A stretch of DNA of 64,000 nucleotides, taken from Macrosoma leucophasiata (lineage: Eukaryota > Arthropoda > Insecta > Lepidoptera > Hedylidae). A program made the position numbers and the translations under genes. The notes below the pieces were generated by a model that had not been told where the DNA came from, made no database searches, and saw nothing but the letters and a program-made list of their open reading frames with translations. The stretch covers positions 702,001 through 766,000 of the forward strand of contig JAWQUS010000011.1 in the NCBI GenBank assembly GCA_036365455.1, given 5' to 3'. Shown here in pieces: positions 32,635 to 42,960 of the stretch (the stretch's first letter is position 1; the number at the start of each line of letters is the position of its first letter).

Positions 32635-32845
32635 CACAGTACAAATATGAACAGTATGGAAAATATGTACGTAACGTTGAAACGGCACTCACAGTATCAT
32701 GCGCATCAACGAGGCCCCTAAGCGGTTCTCGCGGTGATGCAGTACCGAGTCACTCGCTACTCGTGCGTCGATGCGCATGTTTGTGTGAGTGTACCGATTC
32801 GAACGTTTTGTACGTAGTTTCCTTACTGTTCGTATTTGTACTGTG
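32635..32845. mobile_element. MITE-3, 211 bp, with 7-bp target duplication
   Basis: The outer ends CACAGTACAAATATGAACAG and its near-complement (CTGTTCGTATTTGTACTGTG) begin inverted arms of about 73-76 bp that stay recognisable to ATGCGCATC. ATATGGG is repeated directly outside (32628-32634 and 32846-32852). A G on each side could extend this to 8 bp, as in hAT elements. No coding capacity. Confidence 0.85.
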
Positions 32846-33291
32846 ATATGGGTGTAAGGGAACGCAAGGCGAATGAATGTGAATGAAGTATGATTGTACG
32901 ATGAATATGCAAGAAGAGGAAATAAGAGTCGAATGGGAGACGTATGACGATTAGGACTTGTGCTAAGTTATTACAATTGTGAACATATAATAAAGTCAGT
33001 GCGGTTATTTCGATCTTTTATTTAAGATCACCACATGTATAATTACATAATTACAACACTTCACGAGTGTTCTCTTCTTCTCTGTATATGTAAGTAGTGA
33101 TAAGTATCGTACCATCACTTTGATGATCGTTATCACCACTTTTATGGCACAGTAGCCAACTGCAGAAAGTGTGAAATCAATATTTTATGTAAGAGTGGAA
33201 ACGTTTCAAAGACAATAATCACTATTTTAATATTCCTGTTATGGCCGCAATAAACGTTTATCGGCTACACAAATAATTTTAACTTAAAAAA
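32846..33291. other. No recognised feature
   Basis: Plain AT-rich sequence between two MITEs. Confidence 0.4.
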
Positions 33292-33780
33292 CTGGTTGCC
33301 TGTAAAGTCGGTTTTACGGGCGAAGATTTTACGTGACAACGTCTTTTTCTCGGTAGAAAGGCATTCGCCGGTCCGGCAGGCCTCTTTCTCGTTCGGTGAC
33401 TCATCGTTACGGCCTCGGTAGCCTAGTGGTAGCAGGCCACTACTACTACGCTGAGATCCTGGGTTCGATTCCCGGGTAGGGGGTTATCAGAGATAATGGT
33501 GAAAAAAGCCTTTATCTCTGGTTCTATTGGGATTTTTCCATTTTCTGGAAATTTCCCAGTACCTCAAAGTTTGGTCATGTGCCCGGAGATGTCAACAGGC
33601 TCGCCACCTGTTACATGGGCCTAAACGTAACCGGCGAATCGTGGGTGTTTGCATGTATGCTTGAATGCATGCATTTACCTCTGCCTACCCCTTCGGGGAT
33701 TACAGGCGTGAAGTTACGTTACGTTACACTTTTTCATGAGTGACTCCGAGCCGCAACCTAATTTAAGACGTTGTCACGTC
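33292..33780 (-). mobile_element. MITE-1 copy 2, interrupted by SINE-1
   Basis: Reverse complement of 24901-25093, including ACGTGACAACGTCTTTTTCT and the far border AAGACGTTGTCACGTC. SINE-1 is inserted after CATCGTTAC. The uninterrupted copy reads CGTTACGTTACCGGGCGTTA at this place. Confidence 0.8.
33411..33722 (+). mobile_element. SINE-1 copy 3, nested in MITE-1
   Basis: The head GGCCTCGGTAGCCTAGTGG with B box GGGTTCGATTCCC is intact, and the tail ends GGCGTGAAGTTACG. It lies between GTTAC words of the MITE. Because those words also resemble the SINE end, the target duplication cannot be sized exactly. Confidence 0.85.
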
Positions 33781-34057
33781 AAAACTTTAATTTAAATATT
33801 GTTCATCGTGACTTTGTTTAGCTATATTTATGCTATTTGTAATGGAATTAGTCCGAAAACCGGCAGGGTCCCGGGATGACAACAACATGGTATGGGCGGG
33901 TTTAAATTTGACACGATGAATAAAATGTATTGCTTGCTATCCATGTTTATGGTACATATAAGTACAATTCGCAGGCTATTGCATCTCAATACTTGCATTT
34001 AAAAAAATATTCGAACGTGTATCAGGATTTTATAAAGTAGGTAAATTTTACCTTAAC

Positions 34058-34277
34058 TTAAAGGTAGTGTTCAGCACTATCGTGTTCCGGTTAGATGGTA
34101 ATGTACGGCCCCCAATGACTATAACAGAGACATGAGAACGAAGGTATCGGTAGAGGCAAATCATCTGCACTTGACTTCTGGTTTTTGTATAGATGTCTAT
34201 ATTCTTTAGGCTACAGTCGTCACTTAACATCCACGTGAACTGCATTTCTGTTAACCACCGTAACATTAAAAAAACTA
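34058..34277 (+). repeat. Rep-A copy, older subfamily, 5'-truncated
   Basis: AGGTAGTGTTCAGCACTATC GTGTTCCGGTTAGATGG to CACCGTAACATTAAAAAAAC. Confidence 0.8.
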
Positions 34278-34609
34278 AAGTGTTCATAATTCTAAACTAC
34301 AAAACTAGACTGAACCTCAAAACTCGGGTCTTATTATTTGTATCTCCGATGACTTTCCTGTATCTATTAATTTCCCATTGTATTCACGTAAAACATCTAC
34401 CATATTTATTTAGTAATATCGTGTCCTTTTATCTGAAACAAAAGCTTAATTCCTAAAAACGAATTAAATATTCAAACAAATGCAATCGATACTTCAGACG
34501 GTTCGAGATATCGGGCTAGTGTGTATCGAATAAAATGCATTGGTTCCGTAAAATAGACAGACGTTTGCCTGAATAGAAATATAACAATTTTTTTACGAAG
34601 GTTTTCAAC

Positions 34610-34845
34610 CGGTATGCAATTCACATGCATGTTAAGTGATGAAGGCAGCCTATAAACATTTTCACAAAATGCAGATGCGTTGCACCCCTGCGATCTAATT
34701 CGTTATATCTCTGTATTAGGTAGTTAGTTATTACAGAGCCATGCATTACCATCTAATCGGAACACAAATAATGCAGAACACTTGCTCTTGGAAATAGATA
34801 GATGCCGATAGGTAGGTGCCCTACGCTCTCAAGCTCCAACGAGCA
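34610..34845 (-). repeat. Rep-A copy, old and diverged
   Basis: Order of blocks is preserved (GCAATTCACATGC, GCAGATGCGTTGCACC, CATTACCATCTAATCGGAAC, CTACGCTCTCAAGCTCC), but many bases have changed. Confidence 0.7.
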
Positions 34846-34954
34846 TCTATATAGTTGGTTTTCGTCTCCAATGGTGACTGGTAAAATTCGGCCCAGTATT
34901 CTCGTATAGCGCGGACACGAATGAAAGCTATACTAAAAACAAATATTTTTAACT

Positions 34955-35125
34955 AGCTGTTGCCAGCAGTATATCGCTTTTTTTTTATATGTAGTCTATG
35001 TTCTTTCTTATAGTCAACTCTATCTCTGTACCAAATTTCATTAAAATCGGTTCAGAGGTTTGACGTGAAAAGGTAACAGACAGACAGACAGAGTTACTTT
35101 CGCATTTATAATATTAGTAGGGATT
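34955..35125 (+). repeat. Rep-D copy 2
   Basis: ACTAGCTGTTGCCAGCAG to ATTAGTAGGGATTA. It shares ATAGTCAACTCTATCTCTGT and the ACAGACAGACAGACAGAG run with 3490-3676. Confidence 0.7.
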
Positions 35126-35487
35126 AAACATCTGTGTATAAACTTCAGTAGGTCTTTATCCCGTAGATTTGAGGAGGACAAACAGGAGAAAAAGATTTTT
35201 CTCAGTCCATATACTGGGCCAAATGTCTTCTTCTGGCATTATCTTACGGATCCCTAAAAATCTTTCAAAATAAAGTATGCAAGGCGAGCCGAACACATAA
35301 AAACGTGGTGCGTGTTCCGCCAACAAAACCCGAGCGACACGTGCCGCGGGAGGAACGTTTTAAAAGTCCGCAATGCTCGTTAGTCCAATGTTTTGGGAAA
35401 AGGCTTTATAAGACGGCGCGTTGGTATTTATAGGTTATAGATTAGTTGAAGCAATAATTGGTCAATAGCCGAAAGAAGTCCAATTAT
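35126..35487. other. No recognised feature
   Basis: A GC-richer patch around 35280-35400 has no open frame of note. Confidence 0.4.
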
Positions 35488-35705
35488 TTTTTTATGTAAT
35501 GTAAGTGGCAAACAAGCATGCAGTTCACATTGATGTTAAGTGATGACTGCAGCCTATAGACACCCACATGAAGACCAAGGTCAAAATTCAGATGCGTTAC
35601 CACTCCTGAGGCCTAAGGTTATGCCTCTGTGCCGGAAATTACAGGGCCGTACATTAACACCTGACCGGAACACGATAGTGCTGAACACTACCATTTAGCG
35701 GCAAA
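35488..35705 (-). repeat. Rep-A copy, 5'-truncated
   Basis: Runs from the A-tail side to CTACCATTTAGCGGCAA, where SINE-2 begins almost immediately. Confidence 0.85.
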
Positions 35706-35710
35706 ATTAG

Positions 35711-35821
35711 GACTTCAGTAGCTCAATTGGAAGAGCGGCTGGACTAGATTCCCAGTAGGCCGCGAGTTCGAGTCTCGCCTGAAGTCAAAATTTTTCTTTC
35801 CATTTTTCTTTAAAATAAAAT
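35711..35821 (+). mobile_element. SINE-2 copy with a nearly perfect tRNA fold
   Basis: The first 77 bases fold as a cloverleaf. The acceptor stem GACTTCA/TGAAGTC pairs 7 of 7. The D arm is GCTC/GAGC and the T arm GCGAG/CTCGC has loop TTCGAGT. The anticodon loop would have nine bases, so it is not a normal tRNA. The tail AAAATTTTTCTTTCC...TTTCTTTAAAATAAAA is shared with other SINE-2 copies. Confidence 0.8.
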
Positions 35822-35867
35822 AATTACTTCACCTATTTACCTTCAAAATCTTTGACTTTCAGGTAGA

Positions 35868-36025
35868 GTAGTAGGTAGAGTTCCAGTGGTCGAACTCGAC
35901 CGCAAACTCACTATCGCATATCGTCTAATTTTTGGTAGTGCTCAGCAAAATTATGTCCCAGTTAGATGGCGATGTACGGCAACGTATTTGCATTTTGTCC
36001 TCTGGTTTTCAGGTGGATGCCCGAT
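35868..36025 (+). repeat. Rep-A copy, diverged, internally deleted
   Basis: TAGGTAGAGTTCCAGTGGTC, TTGGTAGTGCTCAGCAAAAT and AACGTATTTGCATTTTGTCC keep the family order. Confidence 0.65.
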
Positions 36026-36682
36026 TTTTTTGTAGCGGTGTAATATTTTCAATAGTTAACCTACTACAAGTAAAATTTTCCTGTCTTTCTTAGGAACATC
36101 TAAAAAGAAAAAAAGAACCTATTCAAGTTGGACTTCAAAACGATATATTTGAATAGATACTTTAGCTAATCATGTAGCGGCAGAGTCTGCTATATCTTTT
36201 ACAATCTGTAATCACAGATTAAGACAGGTATCGCTAACTCAGTGTTACGAGCCTATTATTTTTGTTTTCAAAACTTATTTGCTGCTTAATACAAATATAT
36301 AGGTCGTAGTATATTTATTTATGAATTGCGTTAGTGGCATTAAAACTTTAAAAATAGAAATTTTTAAAAACACTCAGCTTTCCAACAGCTACGTATGCAG
36401 TCAGCTTAATAGCCGTGTAGCAATTTGTTGTGCAGCGTTTAATTGCTCCATTCAATCCAGACCGAGGAAAACCTGGTCGTCAATCGTTATGTATGGAACG
36501 TGTGAACTGAACCAATACCCAGTATGAGGTATATGTGTATGAATGTATGTTAGTTTGTTCATTGAAAGATGAAATAGAAATGCTGGTCTCAATTTTATTT
36601 ATAGCGGTATGTATTACGTTTTTAATGCTATAACGAATAAAATTAATTTCATAACGCCTGTAATTTACAAAGGGGTGAACTT
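36026..36682. other. No recognised gene
   Basis: Frame 36321-36527 has no motif. A short SINE-1 tail-like word (ATAACGCCTGTAATTTACAA AGGGG) precedes the next Rep-A. Confidence 0.4.
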
Positions 36683-36950
36683 TTACTGGTGGTACAGTTC
36701 AAGTGTAAGGACTCGAAGGCGTAGGCATCACCGCATTACCTAACCTATCTGCCGCTAAATGGTATTGTTCAGCTTATCGTGTTCCGGTTGTGTAATGTAT
36801 GGCCCCGTTATAACTATCACAGAAATATAATAACTAAGGTCCCGGGTGTGGCAATGCATCTGCATTTGACCTCTGGTTTTGTGCAGATGTCTATCACTTA
36901 ACATCCATGTGAACTGCATGCTTGTTTGGCACCTCCATTACATAAAAAAA
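36683..36950 (+). repeat. Rep-A copy, older subfamily
   Basis: TACTGGTGGTACAGTTCAAG TG to CTCCATTACATAAAAAAAAC; carries ACCTATCTGCCGC and ATAACTATCACAGA. Confidence 0.85.
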
Positions 36951-37121
36951 ACGTTTTGCACATTTTATCACATGAAAAATATCTCAAGTTCAGTTTCATG
37001 GGAGTTAACACATTCACAATTTCAGCACTTGTAGCGTCCACTAGGTACAATAAAGCACCAACTAGTGGAAGACAGACGAAACCCCAGTGTACTGGTCTAG
37101 TACGGTAGATGGCGTGTCAAA

Positions 37122-37152
37122 CAAATTACATCGCACATAACGATGTAATTTG
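37122..37152. repeat. 12-bp hairpin
   Basis: CAAATTACATCG and its exact complement with a 7-base loop, just upstream of the LINE fragment at 37163. Confidence 0.7.
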
Positions 37153-37162
37153 ATACAATTAA

Positions 37163-38632
37163 ATTCTCTTGTTACGTAATTTTAGTAGAATGGATGTGGA
37201 GAAACTTCGAGAGGACGCAACCAAGATCGATTGGTCGATCATAGATAACGAAGTAAATGTTACCGATACTATAAAGTTATTTAATTCCTTTATTACACAA
37301 CTTTTTGACGTTCATGCTCGCGTTCGACCAGTCCGAGTAAGGCATCTTCCGGCTCCTTGGCTTACAGATGACATAAGGGCGTTAATTTTAAAAAAGAACA
37401 AAGCTTAGAATAGATTTAAAAAGAATGCTAGTGACACAAATCGTGATAACTATGTTACTATTAGAAATTACTGCAAAAAGGTGTGTAGAGGTGCACAACG
37501 ACGCCATATCTTTAAATCAGTGTCCAATGGTGATCCAGCCAAGGTCTGGAAGCTTCTGAAGTCTCTAGGAGTTGGGAAATCTAGTTTTGATTCCAATATT
37601 CTTCTGAACAACTTAGATCTCAATCAACTTAATGTTCACTTTTCATCATCTGCCTGCATTGGTGGCATGAAAAAGCTTAACACGTTAAAACTTCTTTCTT
37701 CGATCCCTACTCCTGAATATCCCTGTTTTACTTTTGAACAATTCACTGATCGTGATGTTAAGAAGAACATACTTGCAATTGATTCTGATGCTGTGGGCTG
37801 TGACAACGTTAGCCGTAAAATGATTTTACCTATAGTTGATTCCATTGTTCCCATCATTACCTCCATTTTCATCTTCTCTATCACCAGCTCCTCCTTTCCT
37901 TCAATCTGGAAGGATGCACAACTAATACCTTTACCAAAAAAATCCAATCCCAAATCCTTTTCAGAATTTCGTCCCATTTCCATTCTTCCCTTTTTATCCA
38001 AAGTCCTTGAGCGGTTGGTTTATGATCGGCTACTTTCCTTTATGTCCGAATACAGTCTGCTCAATACCTTCCAATCCGGTTTTCGAAGAGGTTATAGTAC
38101 GGCTAGCGTTCTCGTCAAAATAACGGACGATATCAGGCAAGGCACGGAGAATCAACAGTTTACGGTACTCACTTTATTTGATTTTAGCAATGCTTTCAAA
38201 ACTGTTGATTTCGACATCTTGCTGGCTATCCTTCGTTCTCTTAACATATCTCCGACAGTAATTGATTGGTTTCACAGTTACTTGTTTGGTCGCTGGCAGC
38301 GCATTCGACTGGATGACGGTCGACCTTTTCCTCTTGGTGCAATATCACTGCTGGCGTACCACAAGGTGGCGTGTTGTCGCTTCTCCTTTTTCCTACCTTT
38401 ATCAACATAATTACTCAAAATGTATCTTCTCCACCTTTATGCAGATGTTCTCCAAATTTATTGCCAGGCCAATCTCACTCATCTGCCTGAGGCCATACAG
38501 AGTGTCAATAACGACCTTAAACATATTTCTTTACGGAGTGAAGCTTTCGGATTACAGCTTAACCCAACCAAAATTCAAGCTGTAATCGTTGGCAGCTCGC
38601 GTATGCTCGCCAAATTAGACATGTTATAGCTG
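37163..38632 (+). pseudogene. CR1/Jockey-group LINE reverse transcriptase, dead
   Basis: Post-endonuclease linker and reverse transcriptase. In order: FDVHARVRPVRVRHLPAPWL, a TAG after KKNKA, DPAKVWKLLKSLGVGKSS, FSEFRPISILPFLSKVLERL, FQSGFRRGYSTASVLVKIT, TLFDFSNAFKTVDFDILL, then a frameshift across AGVPQGGVLS and HLYADVLQIY. The catalytic YADD is YADV and the usual AFDTVDH is AFKTVDF, so two core residues are lost besides the stop and the frameshift. The endonuclease is missing (5'-truncated). The exact clade needs a tree. Confidence 0.88.
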
Positions 38633-39080
38633 CCATCTGTTAAATTAATGGAACGTGTATCTACCCCAAATATAAAGGAAACTCCTTTTTTTAAAAAATA
38701 AAGTGCCTGATAAAAGGATTATTTTGATAGGATAAATAATGTAAAATTTTACCTTTCCTTAATTCAGTTGTAACATTCAAAAAACGACTCTACAATCATT
38801 ACATTGCCCAGATTTTTCTCTTGTCGAGTTAAGTCCTGATCACCTAAAAGTTGCCTATTATTAGTTTTATCGTTTTAATGTTTTTTTTTGTAAGCAATCA
38901 TTTTACATTCACTTGCATTAGTACACCCCTATTATTTTCATTTACGCAGTTTCCTAAACCCAAAGGTTGTCTGGAAGAGATTGCAGTTTTGTGATAAGAC
39001 CACCTTTTGTATCGTCTATTTCTTCTATTTTATGTCTCTTTAATATATTGGTGTACAATAAAGTATATAAATAAATAAAT
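38633..39080 (+). mobile_element. 3' UTR and tail of the LINE at 37163
   Basis: GGTTGTCTGGAAGAGATTGC and TGTGATAAGACCACCTTTTG T, then GGTGTACAATAAAGTATAT and (AAAT)n. This UTR style is common to lepidopteran LINEs of this group. Confidence 0.75.
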
Positions 39081-39790
39081 ACGAAGTTTTCTTAAAAGTT
39101 GCCATATATACAACTTTCTAACGTCTATCATTGCGCTGCGGCCCACCAGGCGCTACCACCTCGTCTGTTTGGAGGATCCTCCATTTTCATCGGAGGAACA
39201 CTTCTACCCGTTCTTCCACACACTTATTTAAAAATTCGTACCTTTTCTTTAAATCTAATTTCAACTTTCATCGATGAACCGATTAATATTCCACGAGAAT
39301 ATTTCCACAGAATAAAGCTAGTTCTACAACCGTAACTTGATTCAGCTCTTTTGTCCTTATGCAAATGCGTGCATGTAACGACGCAATCCAATTTGATGTT
39401 AAACCCCAGAGATATAAGTGCACGCCGCAGTTTTAAATTAAATATTACATTGCTACACGAATATGCACCTTAAAACATCATTGATTGAGCTCAAATTAAG
39501 TTCAGGCATGTTTTCTAAGACTCAATTCAGTTTCTCGCCATTCTGAGTTTCGGTTGTAAAGCTAGGGATACATGGACAATGTTATTATTAATTTATTCTT
39601 GGCATCTATATCTGTGATACAATGTATGTGTTACTCCAAGAATATTAGCATTGCACGGTTATGTAGTAAATCATTATGCAAGTCCTATATCTCTTTTAGG
39701 CAACTTTAAGATTTATTCGCGGTTAATTTGTACACAGCTTGTTTCTTCGGAGAATCATCATTCATTATAGCAGAATGTACATTAACTATT
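39081..39790. other. No recognised feature
   Basis: Frame 39099-39335 (+) has no motif. No shared repeat was noted. Confidence 0.4.
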
Positions 39791-40129
39791 CATCTATATA
39801 AATAAAAATGTATCACCGAATTATTTGTAAGCGCTGAAATGTTTTTAATGTATGGCCGCGTAATAAGTATCACAGAAATACGCCAGCTTAGGTCTCAGGG
39901 ATGGCAACGCATTTGCATTTTGACTTTTGGATTTGTGTAGATTTCTTAAGGCTGTAGTCATCTCTTAACTTCTGTGTGAATTACATGCTTGTTTGCTACC
40001 TTCGTTACATAAAAAAATATAACTTCGAAATGACTGTATCAAATTGGATAAATCTTTATTGTATAACTTCGCAATAGCCTGAAAATATTTGTATGATTAT
40101 TGCTGTACGAAGTTCACCGGGTCGGCTAG
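39791..40129 (+). mobile_element. Non-autonomous Helitron, interrupted by Rep-A
   Basis: CATCTATATAAATAAAAATG at the start and GTACGAAGTTCACCGGGTCG GCTAG at the end (CTAG 40126-40129). The middle is degenerate and holds a Rep-A piece. Confidence 0.65.
39847..40018 (+). repeat. Rep-A copy, 5'-truncated, nested in Helitron
   Basis: AATGTATGGCCGCGTAATAA to TTCGTTACATAAAAAAAT; older subfamily. Confidence 0.8.
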
Positions 40130-41321
40130 TATCTTTATGTAGATATCTAATTTCAATTACCATTAATTAAGTGGATAAAATTAAATACTCTACAGTTATA
40201 TCGAAGACTTAAAGAATACTGAGTTACAAATCCATCTTAAAATATCATTAATTTTCTTAATAATATATCCCAAAAAGAAAACTAAAATAATAACTTTGTT
40301 TCAAAAGCCGTCCAAAGTTTCATGTAAGCCAACCCTTTGCGGTTAAGTCATAGAGAGCACGAGCCGCGCCGAGTAATTATACTAGTCTTGGCACTCATGG
40401 GTAAGTGGTATTGGAGCTCGCAGCCGAATGTGCGGCCAGACACACACTGCATGCTAATTCAATGGTATGCACTCGGCTTCATATATTCACAAATATCTGC
40501 GGACTAATAAACTCCCTTGTTATTTTAATTGGCGATGGAATTTGGTGAAATTCGTCTTGAAGGCGATACCTCAGTAGTCTAGCGCACCGCTGGTCCTGGA
40601 TCCTGAGTTCAATCTCCGGAGGGTGGGGGGGGGAGGCAACCGCCTAACTCTAATGATTTCGTGATGCTTTCGATTATGACGTCGAAAGTCGTGACGTCTA
40701 GTCAGTTGTACCGCCTAACTTTTGCCTGGAAGTGTTTTCGTTCGTAGGTACCTACATACCTACTTCAGAGCAAAAATGTTTGTGATTAAAAAGCAAAAAT
40801 ATTAATAGGCAGTCCGAAACTGACAAAATAACACGACAACATCAATAAGAACACAACAACACCGTTTTACGCTAACAAAATTCTTTTAACCGAATTTTCT
40901 TTCCACTCAAATACGTTCGCTAAAATCGCAATCGATTCAACGACTTTTAAAACCGAGTAATTTCATTTCGAACACGCTACAAAGTAAATTCAACTTTACG
41001 AGATAGAAATAGAATACATTGTACATTAAATGTAACGTTTTACGCCAATGCATGTTGTGACAGATGAAATATTGAAATTCTACGCGACAAGTGAGAATTA
41101 CAATTGGGACTGCGGCTTTGGTCGACTTTGTGGCTTTCGCAATAAAGGCTAAGTTCCCTTGAAGGTGTTGGGCATGTTTGACAGTTGTCAACGTTACCAC
41201 CGAGTGGGAAATATTAGAAACATGTCTTTGGATTTCTCGTTTCATTTCATGTGTAGTAATGTTCGTGTAAGTCATAGTGATGTGTGTGAAATAACAGTTT
41301 TTTTTCGCAAATATCTATCTA
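40130..41321. other. Mostly unassigned; tRNA-like relic at 40563-40640
   Basis: GATACCTCAGTAGTCTAGCG CACCGCTGG...GAGTTCAATCTCC resembles a decayed SINE-1-type head, followed by a G run. The rest has no recognised gene. Confidence 0.4.
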
Positions 41322-41405
41322 TATCTATAATATGTATAAATAAAAATCAATTGCTGTTCGTTAGTCTCGCTACAACTCGAGAACGGCTGAAATATGAAGA
41401 AATTG

Positions 41406-42625
41406 AAGAATGTATGTATGTATCTTGTAGCGGTCCAGCGCTACTGGTACAGCCATCTCTGAACGGACAGTGATACTAAATCACGTTCCGTCAATATTTC
41501 TATTAACTTTGAGTTTAAATAATTAATTAAATAAACGTTATCTGTAAACATATAAAAAATTAAGTTATTAGTTATAGGTATAAATATATAATTGAATAAA
41601 CTACACATATTTATACTTCTGATAGGTACTTTTATTTCGAACGAACGCGTGTAGTTGTAAATAAATCTAACTAAAATATCTTGAAGAACTCCACCTGGGG
41701 TTCTTCTTCAGCCGTTCTTCTTCAGCCGTTCTTCTTCAGCCTTCTACTTCAGCCACGTTCTTCAGTCTACACTTCTTCTCCTATCTTCGGCGGTTGGAGA
41801 TCAGCGCGCTGCCTAACTCCCAAAACGCCCCGAAGAAGTGCCACGTGCGACGAGCCACCCACGGGCAACCGCCGCTTGACCACCGCGGCAGACTACGTGT
41901 GACCACGTGTTCGCACCCTGTTGCCAACCTCATTTCACCAGCGTTGCCCAGGACAGTATTAGTGCCATAACCAGTCTGGAGTCTGAAAGATGTGTATTGA
42001 ACCACACCCTGTGTTAGTTGAATAAATCATTTATATAGCTCCGCCTCTTTTCATTTGGGGTCGCCCCTAGAGAAAGGGAGGGCTACAATCTTCACGCCAG
42101 GTCCCTAACGGGGTAGGCAGAGAGTGTAGAGCGCCAGATATCCCGGTTCTGACAAACCTCTCGTGCCTCGTCTACCTTCATCATTCTCTTCATACATGCA
42201 CGCCGATTCCTAAGACTTTTGACCCCACTATCAGACAGAGCTCGACCAATTGGTCATGGTAGGTCAGTCTTGGTCTTCCTTCCACATTCGCATTGTATAC
42301 CTGTTTAGTCATTCGCTCATTCGACATTCTTTCTATATGCTCGAACCATCGGAGCATGCCTTTTTTCATTTTTACACCGATACTATCATTCACACAAAGC
42401 TTATTTCTTACATCTTCATTACGAACGCGATCGGTGAGTGATACACCGCAGATCTTGCGCAATAATCTCATCTCTATCGCGTTCAACTTACTTTCATGCT
42501 CTTTCCTGCATACCCAGCTCTCGCTTCCATATAAAAGCGTTGGAGTAAGTACAGCATTATGTACGGCTAGTCGCGCCCGCTGGCTGAGATGTTTAGATTC
42601 TAGCAGCTTACCCAACGCTCCATAG
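41406..42625 (-). pseudogene. LINE-L copy 3, longest in the window, cut by an LTR
   Basis: The minus strand encodes LGKLLESKHLSQRARLAVHN, LTPTLLYGSESWVCRKEHES, MRLLRKICGVSLTDRVRNED and GMLRWFEHIERMSNERMTKQ. This is the C-terminal domain of an RTE-like LINE. The tail GGCGTGAAGAT is split: ACATACATAC with its flank lies at 41408-41425 beyond the LTR. The first residues of the long open frame (MIDTDYG) come from the Helitron, not from the LINE. About 150 residues remain readable, with a small loss in NANVEGRPRLTYHDQ. Confidence 0.85.
41426..42087. mobile_element. Solo LTR of 662 bp
   Basis: Begins TGTAGCGGTCCAGCG and ends GGGAGGGCTACA, so it has TG...CA ends inside the inverted pair TGTAGC/GCTACA. 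ATCT stands directly on both sides (41422-41425 and 42088-42091). It contains AATAAA near 42022 and three near-perfect copies of a TTCTTCTTCAGCCG unit at 41700-41740. No retrotransposon coding is present, so internal recombination probably removed it. The orientation is likely plus, from the AATAAA position. Short open frames inside are not genes. Confidence 0.85.
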
Positions 42626-42695
42626 TCCGTATCTATCAAACCTTCGACACATTATTTCATTCTGAGGCAATACGAAATTTGCTGGATCAGCTAGT

Positions 42696-42960
42696 CTACA
42701 TTTTAGATTCTATATAACAAAGTTCCCCTCGCCGTGTCTGTTTGTCTGTCAATCTATCTGTCTGTCTGTCCGTCCGTCTGTCTGTCTGTTCGCGATATAC
42801 TGAAGACTCTATAGATTTTAATGTGGTTTTCACCAGTAGATACTCTGAATTATGAGGAAGTATTCTGTAATTTGTTAAAGGTTTTTGTAAATTGATTCGA
42901 ATATCATTCATTGAACTATCAATGAATGAATACACTTTAATGTACACCAGAAAGTTTACA
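42696..42960 (-). repeat. Rep-CGACCC-type end with CTGT run
   Basis: ATTCTATATAACAAAGTTCC CCTCGCC followed by TGTCTGTCTGT-type repeats mirrors the GGGGGACTTTATAATTATG end at 6840-6870. Confidence 0.5.

Larger units (their letters stand above)
41322..42694 (+). mobile_element. Non-autonomous Helitron split by a nested LINE
   Basis: The left half runs to GAAATATGAAGAAATTGAAG (about 41405). The right half starts at CCGTATCTATCAAACCTTCG and ends GCTGGATCAGCTAG (42691-42694). Between them lies LINE-L, itself cut by a solo LTR. Joined, the halves follow the order seen in 17318-17556. Confidence 0.8.

Noticed and set aside
35711..35787. Functional tRNA gene
   Set aside because: Nine-base anticodon loop and a tail shared with several other copies. 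It is a SINE head.
41700..41740. CRISPR-like array
   Set aside because: Three contiguous short units without spacers, in a eukaryotic LTR.
41681..42005. Small genes inside the solo LTR
   Set aside because: Open frames on both strands lie within LTR sequence and contain the TTCTTCTTCAGCC tandem units. No protein family recognised.
42626..42639. Start of the LINE-L open frame at 42639
   Set aside because: The first residues derive from the surrounding Helitron (ATAGTCCGTATCTATC). The LINE begins near 42622.
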